Positions 8,164 to 17,560 are shown, numbered from the stretch's first letter. The stretch: DNA of 64,000 bases from Bradyrhizobium sp. SK17 (GCF_002831585.1 NZ_CP025113.1:4665001-4729000); one strand, 5' to 3'. Notes: generated by a model not told the origin, from the letters alone. Program-made: numbers and translations.

Positions 8164-9048
8164 ATGCCCTATGCGACAACCGACGACGGCGTACGGCTCT
8201 ATTTCGAGGAGACCGGATCCGGTCATCCGGTGATCCTGGTGCACGAATTCGCCGGCGACCTGCGCAGCTACGAGCCGCAGATGCGGTATTTCGGCAAGCG
8301 CTTCCGCACCATCGCCTACAACGCGCGCGGTTTTCCGCCGTCCGACGTCCCGGAGCAGGTTTCGTCCTATTCGCAAAATCGCGCCGCCGACGACATCCTC
8401 GCGGTGCTCGATCACATCGGCGCGCCCAAAGCACATATCGTCGGCCTGTCGATGGGCGGCTTCGCCACCCTGCATTTCGGTATCCGCCACCCGACGCGGG
8501 CGCTGTCGCTGTGCATCGGCGGCTGCGGCTATGGCGCCGAGCTCGACAAGCGCGAAACGTTCCGCGCCGAGGCTGATGTCATCGCCAACATGATCCGCAA
8601 GGAGGGCATGCCGGCCTTCGCCGAACGTTACGCCTATGGGCCGACCCGCGTGCAGTATGAGAACAAGGATCCGCGTGGCCACGCCGAGTTCAAGACGATG
8701 CTGGCCGAGCATTCGGCGGTCGGATCGGCCAACACCCAGCAGGGGGTGCAGAAGGAGCGTCCGTCGCTCTACACGCTGGTCGAGGAGATGAAGCGGATCA
8801 CTGTGCCGACGCTGATCATCACCGGCGACGAGGACTGGCCGTGCCTGCTGCCGGGCATCCTGATGAAACAGAGCATCCCGTCGGCCGCGCTCGCCGTGAT
8901 GCCAAATTGTGGCCACGCCATCAACATCGAGGAGCCCGACGAATACAGCCGCATCGTCGGCGAATTCCTGTCGCAGGTCGAAAGCGGCCGCTGGCCCCAA
9001 CGCGATCCCCGCGCGGTGAGCGCCTCGATCACCGGGATGAAGGATTAA
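8164..9048 (+). CDS. Alpha/beta hydrolase
   Basis: Single-domain alpha/beta hydrolase of 294 residues. The nucleophile elbow is GLSMGG (Ser96), the acid is in ITGDEDWP (Asp222 or Asp224) and the catalytic His is His251 (NCGHAIN). The oxyanion-hole loop is LVHEFAG. ATG 8164 follows a purine-rich site (GGCAGGAGG) 28 bp after the hydantoinase stop, so it is the last gene of the operon. It probably hydrolyses the linear amide or ester released by ring opening; the family also includes N-formylmaleamate deformylase, so a deformylase role is one possibility. No close match to a characterised enzyme is claimed. Confidence 0.82.
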   Translation: MPYATTDDGVRLYFEETGSGHPVILVHEFAGDLRSYEPQMRYFGKRFRTIAYNARGFPPSDVPEQVSSYSQNRAADDILAVLDHIGAPKAHIVGLSMGGFATLHFGIRHPTRALSLCIGGCGYGAELDKRETFRAEADVIANMIRKEGMPAFAERYAYGPTRVQYENKDPRGHAEFKTMLAEHSAVGSANTQQGVQKERPSLYTLVEEMKRITVPTLIITGDEDWPCLLPGILMKQSIPSAALAVMPNCGHAINIEEPDEYSRIVGEFLSQVESGRWPQRDPRAVSASITGMKD

Positions 9049-9274
9049 CGCGCTCGTTCGCCAACGCTGGCGTTCGGGAAGGGTGTGCGTCATGCGCATC
9101 AAGTTCCGGCTGTTCAGAATTCTTGGCTCTTGCGTTAGCCAATTCGAAACCACCGTCAGAACCGTGGTCAGGCATTTTGATACTCGCAATCGACCACAAG
9201 CACCTTTCGTGTGATGCACACGCGCTACTCGGCTTCAGCAGTGGGGCTGGCTTGCTGCCAATATTGGGTAAACC

Positions 9275-9985
9275 GTGAAAGTTCTCCCTAATCCGTTCGC
9301 AATTTTGACCGTGGCCTTGTGTCTGCTGATTGGCCGCGCAGCCGTTGCCGACTCGACGTATCCGCCGCAGGATCGTCCATCGCGTGACGGTCGCTGCACT
9401 GGCGATAATGGCGTCAGCGACTTTGATCGCTCGGAAAAGGCTTGTCTCGCACAGGTCGGCGAACTCGCCCGCCGGGCCGGTTCGAGCCTCGAGCTGAAGT
9501 TCCGGGACGGGAAGACACGGGTATACCTGAACGAAGACGCGATATGTCAAAGCGCCGATCCAAGCGACTGCGTCAAATACCAGTTGACGGGGTATTTTCC
9601 CGAACACGACATTCTGCTGCTGGAGCTCGACTACTGGGAAGGTCTGAGTTGGCGCCTGGTGCGGGCGGACAGCGGCGAAGAATCCAAGATCGTCGCACCT
9701 CCCCATTATTCGCCAAGCAGGCAATGGCTTGCGTCCGTCGCCTCAGGCGAGGGGCCTTCGGGACCTCCCAACGGAATGGACGTTGTGCCGACAAAGGCTG
9801 ATCCGGCTCTCAGGGAGTGGCACTATCGCACGCCGGACGACAGCCCGTGGCTCTACGAGTTTGCCGGCTGGGACGGCGACAACCGCGTGAAGTTGGACGC
9901 GACCTCGCTCGGAGCGCCTGAACGGCATGCCCAGACGTCGATCGACCGTCGCAATGGCAGGTGGCGCCTGGCGGAGCCGAAATAG
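9275..9985 (+). CDS. Hypothetical secreted protein
   Basis: Predicted periplasmic protein of 236 residues, not recognised. It begins with a signal peptide (residues about 1-25: hydrophobic ILTVALCLLIG, then AVAD as cleavage region). The mature part has four Cys (RCTGD, KACLA, ICQS, DCVKY), enough for two disulfides, and a Trp-rich second half (YWEGLSWRL, REWHYRT, WLYEFAGWDGDN). Start is GTG 9275. The gene and the 226-bp gap before it look less GC-rich than the flanking operons, and it has no operon partner: the next genes run on the other strand. No function is proposed. Confidence 0.6.
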   Translation: MKVLPNPFAILTVALCLLIGRAAVADSTYPPQDRPSRDGRCTGDNGVSDFDRSEKACLAQVGELARRAGSSLELKFRDGKTRVYLNEDAICQSADPSDCVKYQLTGYFPEHDILLLELDYWEGLSWRLVRADSGEESKIVAPPHYSPSRQWLASVASGEGPSGPPNGMDVVPTKADPALREWHYRTPDDSPWLYEFAGWDGDNRVKLDATSLGAPERHAQTSIDRRNGRWRLAEPK

Positions 9986-10027
9986 CTCGGCCTTGGTATC
10001 GAGCCGTGATCGTCGCGCCGTCCCAGC

Positions 10028-10645
10028 CTAACCGTCGTCAAGCACCGCCAGCCGCTCGGCCTCCGCGATGTCCTCGGCGGTGTTGGCGTTGAAGAACGGA
10101 TCGACCGGCGTGGTCGGCCAGGTCACGGTGGCGAGCGGATAGCGCGCGGTCCAGCGGTCGATCTTGCGCAGGCCTTCGTCGACCAGTGCGCGCCGCAACT
10201 CATGGCGCAGGCGCACGCTCCAGAGCCCGATCACCGGGTGGGTCCAGTCGCCGGAGGCGGCGACCGCGAGTTCGGCATTCTCCGCGGCGCGCGCCTGATC
10301 GAGCCTTGCGACAAGATCGCGCGGCAGGAACGGGCAATCTCCCGCCGCGCTGACAATCCATTTCACCTGTGGCCTGTTGTCGGCCATCCAGTCGAGCGCC
10401 GCCAGGATGCCGGCGAGGGGGCCCGGATAGTCGGCGACGCCGTCGGCGATCACAGGCAGGCCGAAGGCTTCGAACCGGGCCGGATCTCCATTGGCGTTGA
10501 GGATCAGCCCGTCGCATTGCGGTTCGAGACGCGCGATGACGCGCGCCAGGATGGTGCGGCCGCCGATCATGCGCATCGGCTTGTCGCCGCCGCCCATGCG
10601 CCGCGCCAGACCGCCCGCGAGCAGCACGCCGGGTATCTCAGTCAT
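10028..10645 (-). CDS. mobA: Molybdenum cofactor guanylyltransferase MobA
   Basis: Attaches GMP to Mo-molybdopterin to make the bis-MGD cofactor used by formate dehydrogenase and other DMSO-reductase family enzymes. Protein of 205 residues; the nucleotidyltransferase signature [16 protein letters not shown] is at the N-terminus (10-25), with the metal-binding Asp in [13 protein letters not shown] 10645 is used because it gives the family N-terminus and overlaps the end of fdhD by 8 bp; the frame stays open upstream but that part is fdhD antisense context. Co-transcribed with fdhD, next to the formate dehydrogenase it serves. Confidence 0.92.
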   Translation of the reverse strand: MTEIPGVLLAGGLARRMGGGDKPMRMIGGRTILARVIARLEPQCDGLILNANGDPARFEAFGLPVIADGVADYPGPLAGILAALDWMADNRPQVKWIVSAAGDCPFLPRDLVARLDQARAAENAELAVAASGDWTHPVIGLWSVRLRHELRRALVDEGLRKIDRWTARYPLATVTWPTTPVDPFFNANTAEDIAEAERLAVLDDG

Positions 10646-11522
10646 CGGCGTTCTCGCCCTTGCGCTTGTGCCGCGCGGATTCCTCCTCGACATAGTCGAG
10701 GTCCTGATCGTAGACGATGCGATCCTCACCTGACAGTGCGAGGAAGCGCTTGCCCCGGGTGCGGCCGACCAGGGTCAGCCCGACCTGTCGTGCCAGCTCG
10801 ACGCCCCAGGCGGTGAAGCCCGAACGGGAGACCAGAATGGGAATTCCCATGCGAACGGTCTTGATCACCATTTCCGAGGTGAGCCGCCCGGTCGTGTAGA
10901 GGATCTTGTCGGAAGGATCGACGCCGTGCCGGTAAATCCAGCCCGCGATCTTGTCGACGGCGTTGTGACGGCCGACATCCTCGGTGTAGCAGACCGGGGC
11001 TCCCGCCTTGCACAGCACGCAGCCATGGATCGCGCCGGCCTCGAGGTAGAGCGACGGCATCGTGTTGATGGCGTGGGTCATCTGGTACAGCCAGGAGGTC
11101 CGCAGCGTCGCCTGCGGCAGTGCGACGCTGCCGAACGCATCGAGCAGGTCACCGAAGGCGGTGCCCTGCGCGCATCCGGAGGTTTGCGTGCGCTTCTTCA
11201 GCCTGGCTTCGAAGTCGGTATGGTGTTCGGTCCTCACCACGACGACCTGGAGATCGTCATGGTATTCGACCTCGGTGACGACGTCGTCGTACCGGAGCAT
11301 GTTCTGGTTGAGCAGATAGCCGAGCGCCAGATACTCGGGATAGTCGTTGATCGTCATCATCGTGACGATCTCCTGCGCATTGAGGTACAGCGTCAGCGGC
11401 CGCTCGACCGGCACCCTGGTTTCGATCTTGGCGCCGGTCTGGTCGATCCCCGCGACGCGCTCGGTCAAACGAGGATCGTCCGGATTGGGAACGATCAGCG
11501 GGGCTGGGGTTTTCTCGAGCAC
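10638..11522 (-). CDS. fdhD: Formate dehydrogenase accessory sulfurtransferase FdhD
   Basis: Transfers sulfur to the molybdenum cofactor of formate dehydrogenase, making the enzyme active. Conserved landmarks are [19 protein letters not shown] and the [15 protein letters not shown] region. Start: GTG 11522 has a good upstream AAGAGG; the frame extends to another GTG at 11570, but that one lacks a ribosome site and overlaps a promoter-like TATATC. Counting from the 11570 start, the usual two-Cys loop holds only one Cys (SGCAQG, Cys133), while an extra CxxC-type pair appears at HGCVLC (184/187) with Cys194, so cysteine placement differs from E. coli FdhD. Divergent from moeA. Confidence 0.88.
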   Translation of the reverse strand: MLEKTPAPLIVPNPDDPRLTERVAGIDQTGAKIETRVPVERPLTLYLNAQEIVTMMTINDYPEYLALGYLLNQNMLRYDDVVTEVEYHDDLQVVVVRTEHHTDFEARLKKRTQTSGCAQGTAFGDLLDAFGSVALPQATLRTSWLYQMTHAINTMPSLYLEAGAIHGCVLCKAGAPVCYTEDVGRHNAVDKIAGWIYRHGVDPSDKILYTTGRLTSEMVIKTVRMGIPILVSRSGFTAWGVELARQVGLTLVGRTRGKRFLALSGEDRIVYDQDLDYVEEESARHKRKGENADD

Positions 11523-11671
11523 GCGGGACGCCTCTTCGGCATGACAACCATGCCAGGAAGATATAAGCACGGCATGGGTTTCACTACAGCGTTTCTCATC
11601 GAGATGGGACCACCCATATCAACGAGAAGCGCCGTCGGTTCGGTTGACGGACGAAGGATCGAAATCGCGGG

Positions 11672-12925
11672 ATGGCCCAGCTATCGGACGACTGCTTTGC
11701 CTTCGGCGGACCGATGCTGTCGGTCGACGAAGCCGTTGGCATCATCGCTTCCCGCGTCCAGGCGGTCGGTGAGACCGAGTCGGTTCCGTTGGTCGAGGCC
11801 GATGGTCGCGTCCTTGCGCACGATATCCCTGCGCCGCTGCCGCTGCCGCCATTCACCAACTCCGCCGTCGACGGCTATGCGGTTCCGCACGCCATGCTGC
11901 CGCCCGGCCGGGAACTGGCCGTCCCGCTGAAGGGCCGTGTCGCGGCGGGCGCGGAAGCGGAGGTGGCCCAGCCCGGTCATGCGGTCCGGATCTTTACCGG
12001 CGCGCCGATGCCGGCCGGTACCGACACCGTGTACATGCAGGAGGACGTCCGCATCGACGAGGCCGGGCGCGTGGTGCTGCCGGCCGGGCTCAAGCCAGGT
12101 GCGAATGTGCGGCCCGCCGGTGAAGACATTCGGAGCGGTGACGTCGCGTTGAAAGCCGGGGCGCGGCTGCGTCCGCAGGACATCGCGCTGGCCGCGGCGT
12201 ACGGGCTGACCCGGCTCGACGTAGTCCGCCGGCTTCGGGTCGCGGTGTTCTCGACCGGCGACGAGCTGGCGGCGCCGGGCTCACCGCGCACGGCCGCGCA
12301 GCTGTTCGATTCGAATCGCTTCATGCTGATGGCGATGTTGCGAAGGCTCGGATGCGAGGTCGGCGATCTCGGCATTCTGCGCGACGAGCCCACGGCACTG
12401 GCGGACGCCTTGCGGCAGGCGGCGCAGCGCCACGATCTGATCCTGACGACGGGAGGGGTCTCGACTGGGGAGGAAGATCACGTCAAGGCCAGCGTCGAGC
12501 GCGCGGGATCGCTGGTGCTGTGGCGGATGGCGATCAAGCCGGGCCGGCCGGTCGCGATGGGCGTCATTGCCGGCACCCCTTTCATCGGCTTGCCCGGCAA
12601 CCCGGTGGCGAGCTTCGTCACCTTTGTCCATGTGGTGCGTCCGACCATTTTGGCGCTGTGCGGCGCACAAGCGTCGCTGCTGTTGCCGATGCCCGTCAGG
12701 GCCGCCTTCAGCTATCGGAAGAAGGCCGGTCGCCGCGAATATGTCCGCGCCTCGCTGCGCAAGGCGGATGATGGTGCGCTGGAGGCGGTCAAGTTTCCTC
12801 GCGAAGGCGCGGGCCTGTTGTCGTCGCTGGTCGAGACCGACGGCCTGATCGAGTTGGGAGAGGACGTCGTCGAGGTCGCGCCCGGCGACCGTGTCGGGTT
12901 CCTCGGCTATGCGTCGCTGCTGTAG
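11672..12925 (+). CDS. moeA: Molybdopterin molybdotransferase MoeA
   Basis: Inserts molybdate into adenylylated molybdopterin, the last common step of Mo-cofactor synthesis. Protein of 417 residues with the expected MoeA blocks: LPPFTNSAVDGYAV near residue 65, RIFTGAPMPAGTDTVYMQED, GEDIRSGD, the MPT-binding TTGGVSTGEEDH and the LPGNPVAS loop. ATG 11672 is used; an internal ATG at 11714 (MLSVDEAV) is a reasonable alternative because it matches the usual family start better. It diverges from fdhD-mobA and lies 159 bp upstream of the formate dehydrogenase genes, so the locus bundles enzyme and cofactor maturation. Confidence 0.92.
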   Translation: MAQLSDDCFAFGGPMLSVDEAVGIIASRVQAVGETESVPLVEADGRVLAHDIPAPLPLPPFTNSAVDGYAVPHAMLPPGRELAVPLKGRVAAGAEAEVAQPGHAVRIFTGAPMPAGTDTVYMQEDVRIDEAGRVVLPAGLKPGANVRPAGEDIRSGDVALKAGARLRPQDIALAAAYGLTRLDVVRRLRVAVFSTGDELAAPGSPRTAAQLFDSNRFMLMAMLRRLGCEVGDLGILRDEPTALADALRQAAQRHDLILTTGGVSTGEEDHVKASVERAGSLVLWRMAIKPGRPVAMGVIAGTPFIGLPGNPVASFVTFVHVVRPTILALCGAQASLLLPMPVRAAFSYRKKAGRREYVRASLRKADDGALEAVKFPREGAGLLSSLVETDGLIELGEDVVEVAPGDRVGFLGYASLL

Positions 12926-12996
12926 CGCTCCCGATGGCGAACCGGGATCGATAGGAAAACGGCAACGCGTGCGCAGCGGCGTGCGACGTCTCGTCC

Positions 12997-13058
12997 TTAG
13001 ACTCTAGACTCATTCCAAATCTGCTTGCCACTGGCATGCCAACGGTTAGACTCTGGAC
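12997..13058 (+). promoter_or_regulatory. Direct repeats and palindrome upstream of formate dehydrogenase
   Basis: The gap between moeA and the dehydrogenase holds two copies of a 13-bp repeat, TTAGACTCTAGAC (12997-13009) and TTAGACTCTGGAC (13046-13058), differing at one base and starting 49 bp apart. Between them is a perfect 10-bp palindrome, TGGCATGCCA (13032-13041). The second repeat ends 26 bp before the start codon. This looks like an activator or repressor binding region; the regulator is not evident in the window. Confidence 0.45.
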
Positions 13059-13084
13059 AACAGACGCATTCTCGCGGGTTTTCC

Positions 13085-14788
13085 ATGAGCCAAGACGTCC
13101 ACAAGGTCCGACCATTCGAACATCCGGGCCAGGGAAGGAAACGGGCAAAGGCGACGCCGAAGGGCCGCCAGGTCGATCCGGTCGCGGCGCATGAGGTCGA
13201 GGCGCTGCTCGGCGACCAGCCGCGTCGTCGTGACCTGCTGATCGAGTATCTGCACCTCGTTCAGGACAAGTACCGGCAGATCTCGGCCGCGCATCTCGCC
13301 GCACTCGCCGACGAGATGCGGCTGTCGTTCGCCGAGGTGTTCGAGACCGCGACCTTCTACGCGCATTTCGATGTGGTGAAGGAGGGCGAGCCAGACATCC
13401 CGCCGCTCACGATCCGGGTCTGCGATTCCCTGACCTGCGCCATGCTGGGGGCGGAGCGGTTGCTCGCGGAATTGCAGGACAAGGCCGGTCCCGGTATCCG
13501 CGTGGTGCGCGCGCCCTGCGTCGGACGATGCGACACCGCGCCGACAGCCGAGGTCGGGCACAATTTCGTCGACCACGCTACGGTCGCCAACGTCCTGGCG
13601 GCGGCGAAGGCCGACGACACACACATGCATCTGCCGGCCTATAGCGGCTACGATGCCTATGTCGCCGACGGCGGCTACACGCTGCTCGACCGCCTGCGCA
13701 GCGGTGAGCTTGCCAGGGAAGACCTGCTCAAGTCGCTCGATGATGCGAGCCTGCGCGGGCTCGGGGGCGCCGGCTTTCCGACCGGCCGCAAATGGCGCGC
13801 GGTGCTCGGCGAGCCAGGTCCGCGGCTGATGGCCGTCAACGGCGACGAGGGTGAGCCCGGCACGTTCAAGGATCGCTACTATCTCGAGACCGATCCGCAT
13901 CGCTTCCTCGAGGGCATGCTGATCGGCGCTCACGTCGTCGACGCGGCGGAGGTCTACATCTACATCCGCGACGAATATCCGGCCGCGCGCGAGATTCTGG
14001 AACGCGAAATCGCACGGCTGCCCGCCGGCGGCCCGAAGCTGCACCTGCGGCGCGGCGCCGGCGCCTACATCTGCGGCGAGGAATCCTCACTGCTGGAGAG
14101 CATCGAGGGCAAGCGCGGCCTGCCGCGACACAAGCCGCCATACCCATTCCAGGTCGGGCTTTTCGGCCTGCCGACGCTGATCAACAACATCGAGACGCTG
14201 TGGTGGGTGCGCGACATCGTCGAGAAGGGCGCCGACTGGTGGAAGAGCCACGGCCGTCACGAGCGGCATGGGCTGCGCAGCTTCTCGGTCTCCGGCCGGG
14301 TGAAGAATCCCGGCATGAAGCTCGCGCCGGCCGGCATCACGGTGCGTGAACTGATCGACGAACATTGCGGCGGCATGGCCGACGGCCACGTCTTCCACGC
14401 CTATCTGCCGGGTGGCGCTTCGGGCGGCATTCTGCCGGCCGCGATGGACGACATCCCGCTCGATTTCGGCACGCTGGAGAAATATGGCTGCTTCATCGGC
14501 TCGGCGGCGATCGTGATCCTGTCGCAGCAGGACAGCGTTCGCCTGGCGGCCTTGAACCTGATGCGCTTCTTCGAGGACGAGAGTTGCGGCCAGTGCACGC
14601 CGTGCCGCGCGGGCACGCAGAAGGCGGCGCAGTTGATGGAGCGGCCGGTCTGGAACAAGGAGTTGCTGGATCAATTGAGCCAGGCGATGCGCGATGCGTC
14701 GATCTGCGGCCTGGGCCAGGCCGCCTCCAATCCGCTGACCTCGGTGATCAAATACTTCCCCGACGAGTTCAAGGAAGCTGCCGAATGA
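13085..14788 (+). CDS. NAD-dependent formate dehydrogenase, fused FdsG-FdsB (diaphorase) subunit
   Basis: Electron-output subunit of 567 residues that passes electrons from formate to NAD+. Residues about 30-180 are a NuoE/FdsG-type [2Fe-2S] thioredoxin-like domain (Cys113, Cys118, Cys145, Cys149). Residues about 185-567 are a NuoF/FdsB-type domain with FMN and NADH motifs (GLGGAGFPTGRKW, NGDEGEPGTFKDR, GAGAYICGEESSL) and the [4Fe-4S] ligands Cys501, Cys504, Cys507 and Cys541. The fusion resembles the beta subunit of the two-subunit W/Mo formate dehydrogenase 1 of Methylorubrum; in the Rhodobacter/Cupriavidus Fds enzymes these are separate proteins. ATG 13085 follows a weak ribosome site; the stop overlaps the next ATG (ATGA). 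Confidence 0.9.
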   Translation: MSQDVHKVRPFEHPGQGRKRAKATPKGRQVDPVAAHEVEALLGDQPRRRDLLIEYLHLVQDKYRQISAAHLAALADEMRLSFAEVFETATFYAHFDVVKEGEPDIPPLTIRVCDSLTCAMLGAERLLAELQDKAGPGIRVVRAPCVGRCDTAPTAEVGHNFVDHATVANVLAAAKADDTHMHLPAYSGYDAYVADGGYTLLDRLRSGELAREDLLKSLDDASLRGLGGAGFPTGRKWRAVLGEPGPRLMAVNGDEGEPGTFKDRYYLETDPHRFLEGMLIGAHVVDAAEVYIYIRDEYPAAREILEREIARLPAGGPKLHLRRGAGAYICGEESSLLESIEGKRGLPRHKPPYPFQVGLFGLPTLINNIETLWWVRDIVEKGADWWKSHGRHERHGLRSFSVSGRVKNPGMKLAPAGITVRELIDEHCGGMADGHVFHAYLPGGASGGILPAAMDDIPLDFGTLEKYGCFIGSAAIVILSQQDSVRLAALNLMRFFEDESCGQCTPCRAGTQKAAQLMERPVWNKELLDQLSQAMRDASICGLGQAASNPLTSVIKYFPDEFKEAAE

Positions 14789-17550
14789 CCAGGATCACAT
14801 TCGAACTCGACGGCAAGCAGGTTGAGGCCAATCCCGGCGAGACCATCTGGCAGGTGGCCAAGCGGCAAGGCAACGAGATCCCGCACCTGTGCTATTCGCC
14901 GGCGCCCGATTACCGGCCCGACGGCAATTGCCGCGCCTGCATGGTCGAGATCGAGGGCGAGCGCGTGCTGGCGGCCTCCTGCAAGCGCACGCCGGCGGTC
15001 GGCATGAAGGTGAAGACCGCAAGCGAGCGCGCCGTCGCCGCGCAGAAGATGGTGATGGAGCTGCTGGTCGCCGACCAGCCGGCGCGTGAGACCTCGCACG
15101 ATCCGGATTCGAAATTCTGGCACTGGGCGGAGAAGACCGGCGTCACCGAGAGCCGCTTCCCGGCGGCGGAGCGCTGGCAGGCCGACGCCAGCCACCCCGC
15201 GATGCGGGTCAATCTCGACGCCTGCATCCAGTGCGGCCTTTGCGTCCGCGCCTGCCGCGAGGTGCAGGTCAACGACGTCATCGGCATGGCCTATCGCAAT
15301 CACGACGCCAAGATCGTGTTCGACTTCGACGACCCGATGGGTGAATCGACCTGTGTGGCCTGCGGCGAATGCGTGCAGGCCTGTCCGACCGGCGCGCTGA
15401 TGCCGGCGGTGATGCTCGACGACAAGCAGACCCGCGTCACCTATCCCGACAGGAAGGTCGACTCGCTTTGCCCGTATTGCGGCGTCGGCTGCCAGGTGAC
15501 CTACCAGGTCAAGGACGAGAAGGTGATCTATGCCGAGGGCAGGGATGGTCCCGCCAACCACAACCGGCTTTGCGTCAAGGGCCGGTTCGGTTTCGACTAC
15601 ATCCACCATCCCAACCGCCTGACCAGGCCGCTGGTGCGGCTGCCCGGCGTCAGGAAGGATGCCAACGATCAGGTCGATCCGGCCAATCCCTACACCCACT
15701 TCCGCGAGGCGTCGTGGGAGGAAGCGCTCGACATCGCCGCTAGCGGGCTAGTCAGGATCCGGGACGAGAAGGGCGCCAAGGCGCTTGCCGGGTTCGGTTC
15801 GGCCAAGGGCTCCAATGAAGAGGCTTACCTGTTCCAGAAGCTGGTGCGGACCGGCTTCGGCTCGAACAATGTCGATCACTGCACGCGGCTGTGCCACGCC
15901 TCGTCGGTGGCCGCGCTGTTCGAAGGCCTGAGCTCGGGCGCGGTGTCGGCGCCGTTCGCGGCCGCGGCCGATGCCGAGGTGATCTGGGTGATCGGCGCCA
16001 ACCCGACCGTCAACCATCCGGTGGCGGCGACCTATATCAAGAACGCGGCCAAGCGCGGCGCCAAGCTCTACGTGATGGATCCGCGCCGCCAGACGCTGTC
16101 GCGCCACGCGACCGCGCATCTCGCCTTCAAGCCCGGCAGCGACGTCGCGATGCTGAACGCGATGATCAACACGATCATCACCGAGGGGCTGACCGACGAG
16201 CAGTTCATCGCCGGATATACCGAGGGCTTCGAGGATCTGAAGGCCAAGATCGTCGATTTCACCCCGGAGAAGATGTCGCCGATTTGCGGCATTGCCGCCG
16301 AGACGCTGCGCGAGGTGGCGCGGACCTACGCGCGCGCCAAATCGTCGATCATCTTCTGGGGCATGGGCATCAGCCAGCACGTGCACGGCACCGACAATGC
16401 GCGCTGCCTGATCGCGCTCGCGCTGATCACCGGCCAGGTCGGGCGGCCCGGCACCGGCCTGCATCCCTTGCGCGGTCAGAACAACGTGCAGGGCGCCTCC
16501 GACGCCGGGTTGATTCCGATGTTCCTGCCGGACTATCAGCCGGTCGGGCGCGACGACATGCGCGGTGCGTTCGAGAAGCTGTGGGGCCAGGACCTCGATC
16601 CCGAGCGCGGCCTGACCGTCGTCGAGATCATGAACGCGATCCACGCCGGCCGGATCCACGGCATGTATATCGAGGGCGAGAACCCCGCGATGTCGGATCC
16701 GGATTTGCAGCACGCGCGCGAGGCGCTGGCCAAGCTCGATCACCTCGTGGTGCAGGATCTGTTCGTCACCGAGACCGCGTTCCACGCCGACGTGATCCTG
16801 CCGGCATCGGCATTTGCCGAGAAGGACGGTTCGTTCACCAACACCGACCGCCGCGTGCAACTGGCGCGTCAGGTGATCAAGCCGCCGGGCGATGCCCGCC
16901 AGGACCTCTGGATCATCCAGGAGATCGGCAAGCGGATGGGACTGCCGTGGAATTACGCCGGCCCCGGCGACGTCTTCACCGAGATGGCGGAACTGATGCC
17001 GTCGCTGAAGAACATCACCTGGGAGCGGCTGGTTCGCGAGGGTGCCGTAACCTATCCGGTCGACGACCCGCACAAGCCCGGCAACGAGATCATCTTCACG
17101 ACCGGTTTCCCGACGCCAAGCGGCCGCGGCAAGATCGTGCCCGCCAAGGTGATCCCGCCGGACGAACTGCCCGATGCCGAATACCCGATGGTGCTGTCGA
17201 CCGGACGCGTGCTCGAGCACTGGCACACCGGCTCGATGACCCGCCGCGCCCAGGTGCTCGACCAGATCGAGCCCGAGGCGGTGGCGTTCATGTCGCCAAA
17301 GGACATGCGGGGCAAGAACCTGTGGCCCGGCGATTTCATTCGCCTGGAAACCCGGCGTGGCGCGATCGAAGTCAAGGTGCGCGCTGACCGCGACGTGCCG
17401 GAGAACATGGTCTTCATGCCGTTCTGCTACGCCGAGGCCGCCGCGAACCTCCTGACCAACCCGGCGCTCGATCCGTTCGGCAAGATTCCCGAGTTCAAGT
17501 TCTGCGCGGCGCGGGCCGAGAAGATCGAGATCCGGACCGCCGCGGAGTGA
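14785..17550 (+). CDS. Formate dehydrogenase, catalytic alpha subunit (bis-MGD, Mo or W)
   Basis: Catalytic subunit of 921 residues oxidising formate to CO2. Order of domains: N-terminal [2Fe-2S] ferredoxin (Cys36, 49, 52, 66), NuoG-like Cys/His region, two [4Fe-4S] clusters (Cys147/150/153/157 and Cys190/193/196/200), the molybdopterin-domain [4Fe-4S] cluster (Cys229/232/236/263), then the bis-MGD domains. The metal ligand is Cys370 in DHCTRLCHASSV, a cysteine rather than selenocysteine, followed by the conserved His371. ATG 14785 overlaps the previous stop by four bases, so the two subunits are co-translated. No fdsD-like delta subunit follows; the next gene is on the opposite strand 10 bp away. 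Confidence 0.93.
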   Translation: MTRITFELDGKQVEANPGETIWQVAKRQGNEIPHLCYSPAPDYRPDGNCRACMVEIEGERVLAASCKRTPAVGMKVKTASERAVAAQKMVMELLVADQPARETSHDPDSKFWHWAEKTGVTESRFPAAERWQADASHPAMRVNLDACIQCGLCVRACREVQVNDVIGMAYRNHDAKIVFDFDDPMGESTCVACGECVQACPTGALMPAVMLDDKQTRVTYPDRKVDSLCPYCGVGCQVTYQVKDEKVIYAEGRDGPANHNRLCVKGRFGFDYIHHPNRLTRPLVRLPGVRKDANDQVDPANPYTHFREASWEEALDIAASGLVRIRDEKGAKALAGFGSAKGSNEEAYLFQKLVRTGFGSNNVDHCTRLCHASSVAALFEGLSSGAVSAPFAAAADAEVIWVIGANPTVNHPVAATYIKNAAKRGAKLYVMDPRRQTLSRHATAHLAFKPGSDVAMLNAMINTIITEGLTDEQFIAGYTEGFEDLKAKIVDFTPEKMSPICGIAAETLREVARTYARAKSSIIFWGMGISQHVHGTDNARCLIALALITGQVGRPGTGLHPLRGQNNVQGASDAGLIPMFLPDYQPVGRDDMRGAFEKLWGQDLDPERGLTVVEIMNAIHAGRIHGMYIEGENPAMSDPDLQHAREALAKLDHLVVQDLFVTETAFHADVILPASAFAEKDGSFTNTDRRVQLARQVIKPPGDARQDLWIIQEIGKRMGLPWNYAGPGDVFTEMAELMPSLKNITWERLVREGAVTYPVDDPHKPGNEIIFTTGFPTPSGRGKIVPAKVIPPDELPDAEYPMVLSTGRVLEHWHTGSMTRRAQVLDQIEPEAVAFMSPKDMRGKNLWPGDFIRLETRRGAIEVKVRADRDVPENMVFMPFCYAEAAANLLTNPALDPFGKIPEFKFCAARAEKIEIRTAAE

Positions 17551-17560
17551 GGCGGGGCGA

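Noticed and set aside
6084..8165. A 693-codon frame antisense to the racemase-like and hydantoinase genes
   Set aside because: Sense-strand genes have complete catalytic motifs; the antisense product is low-complexity and spans two genes.
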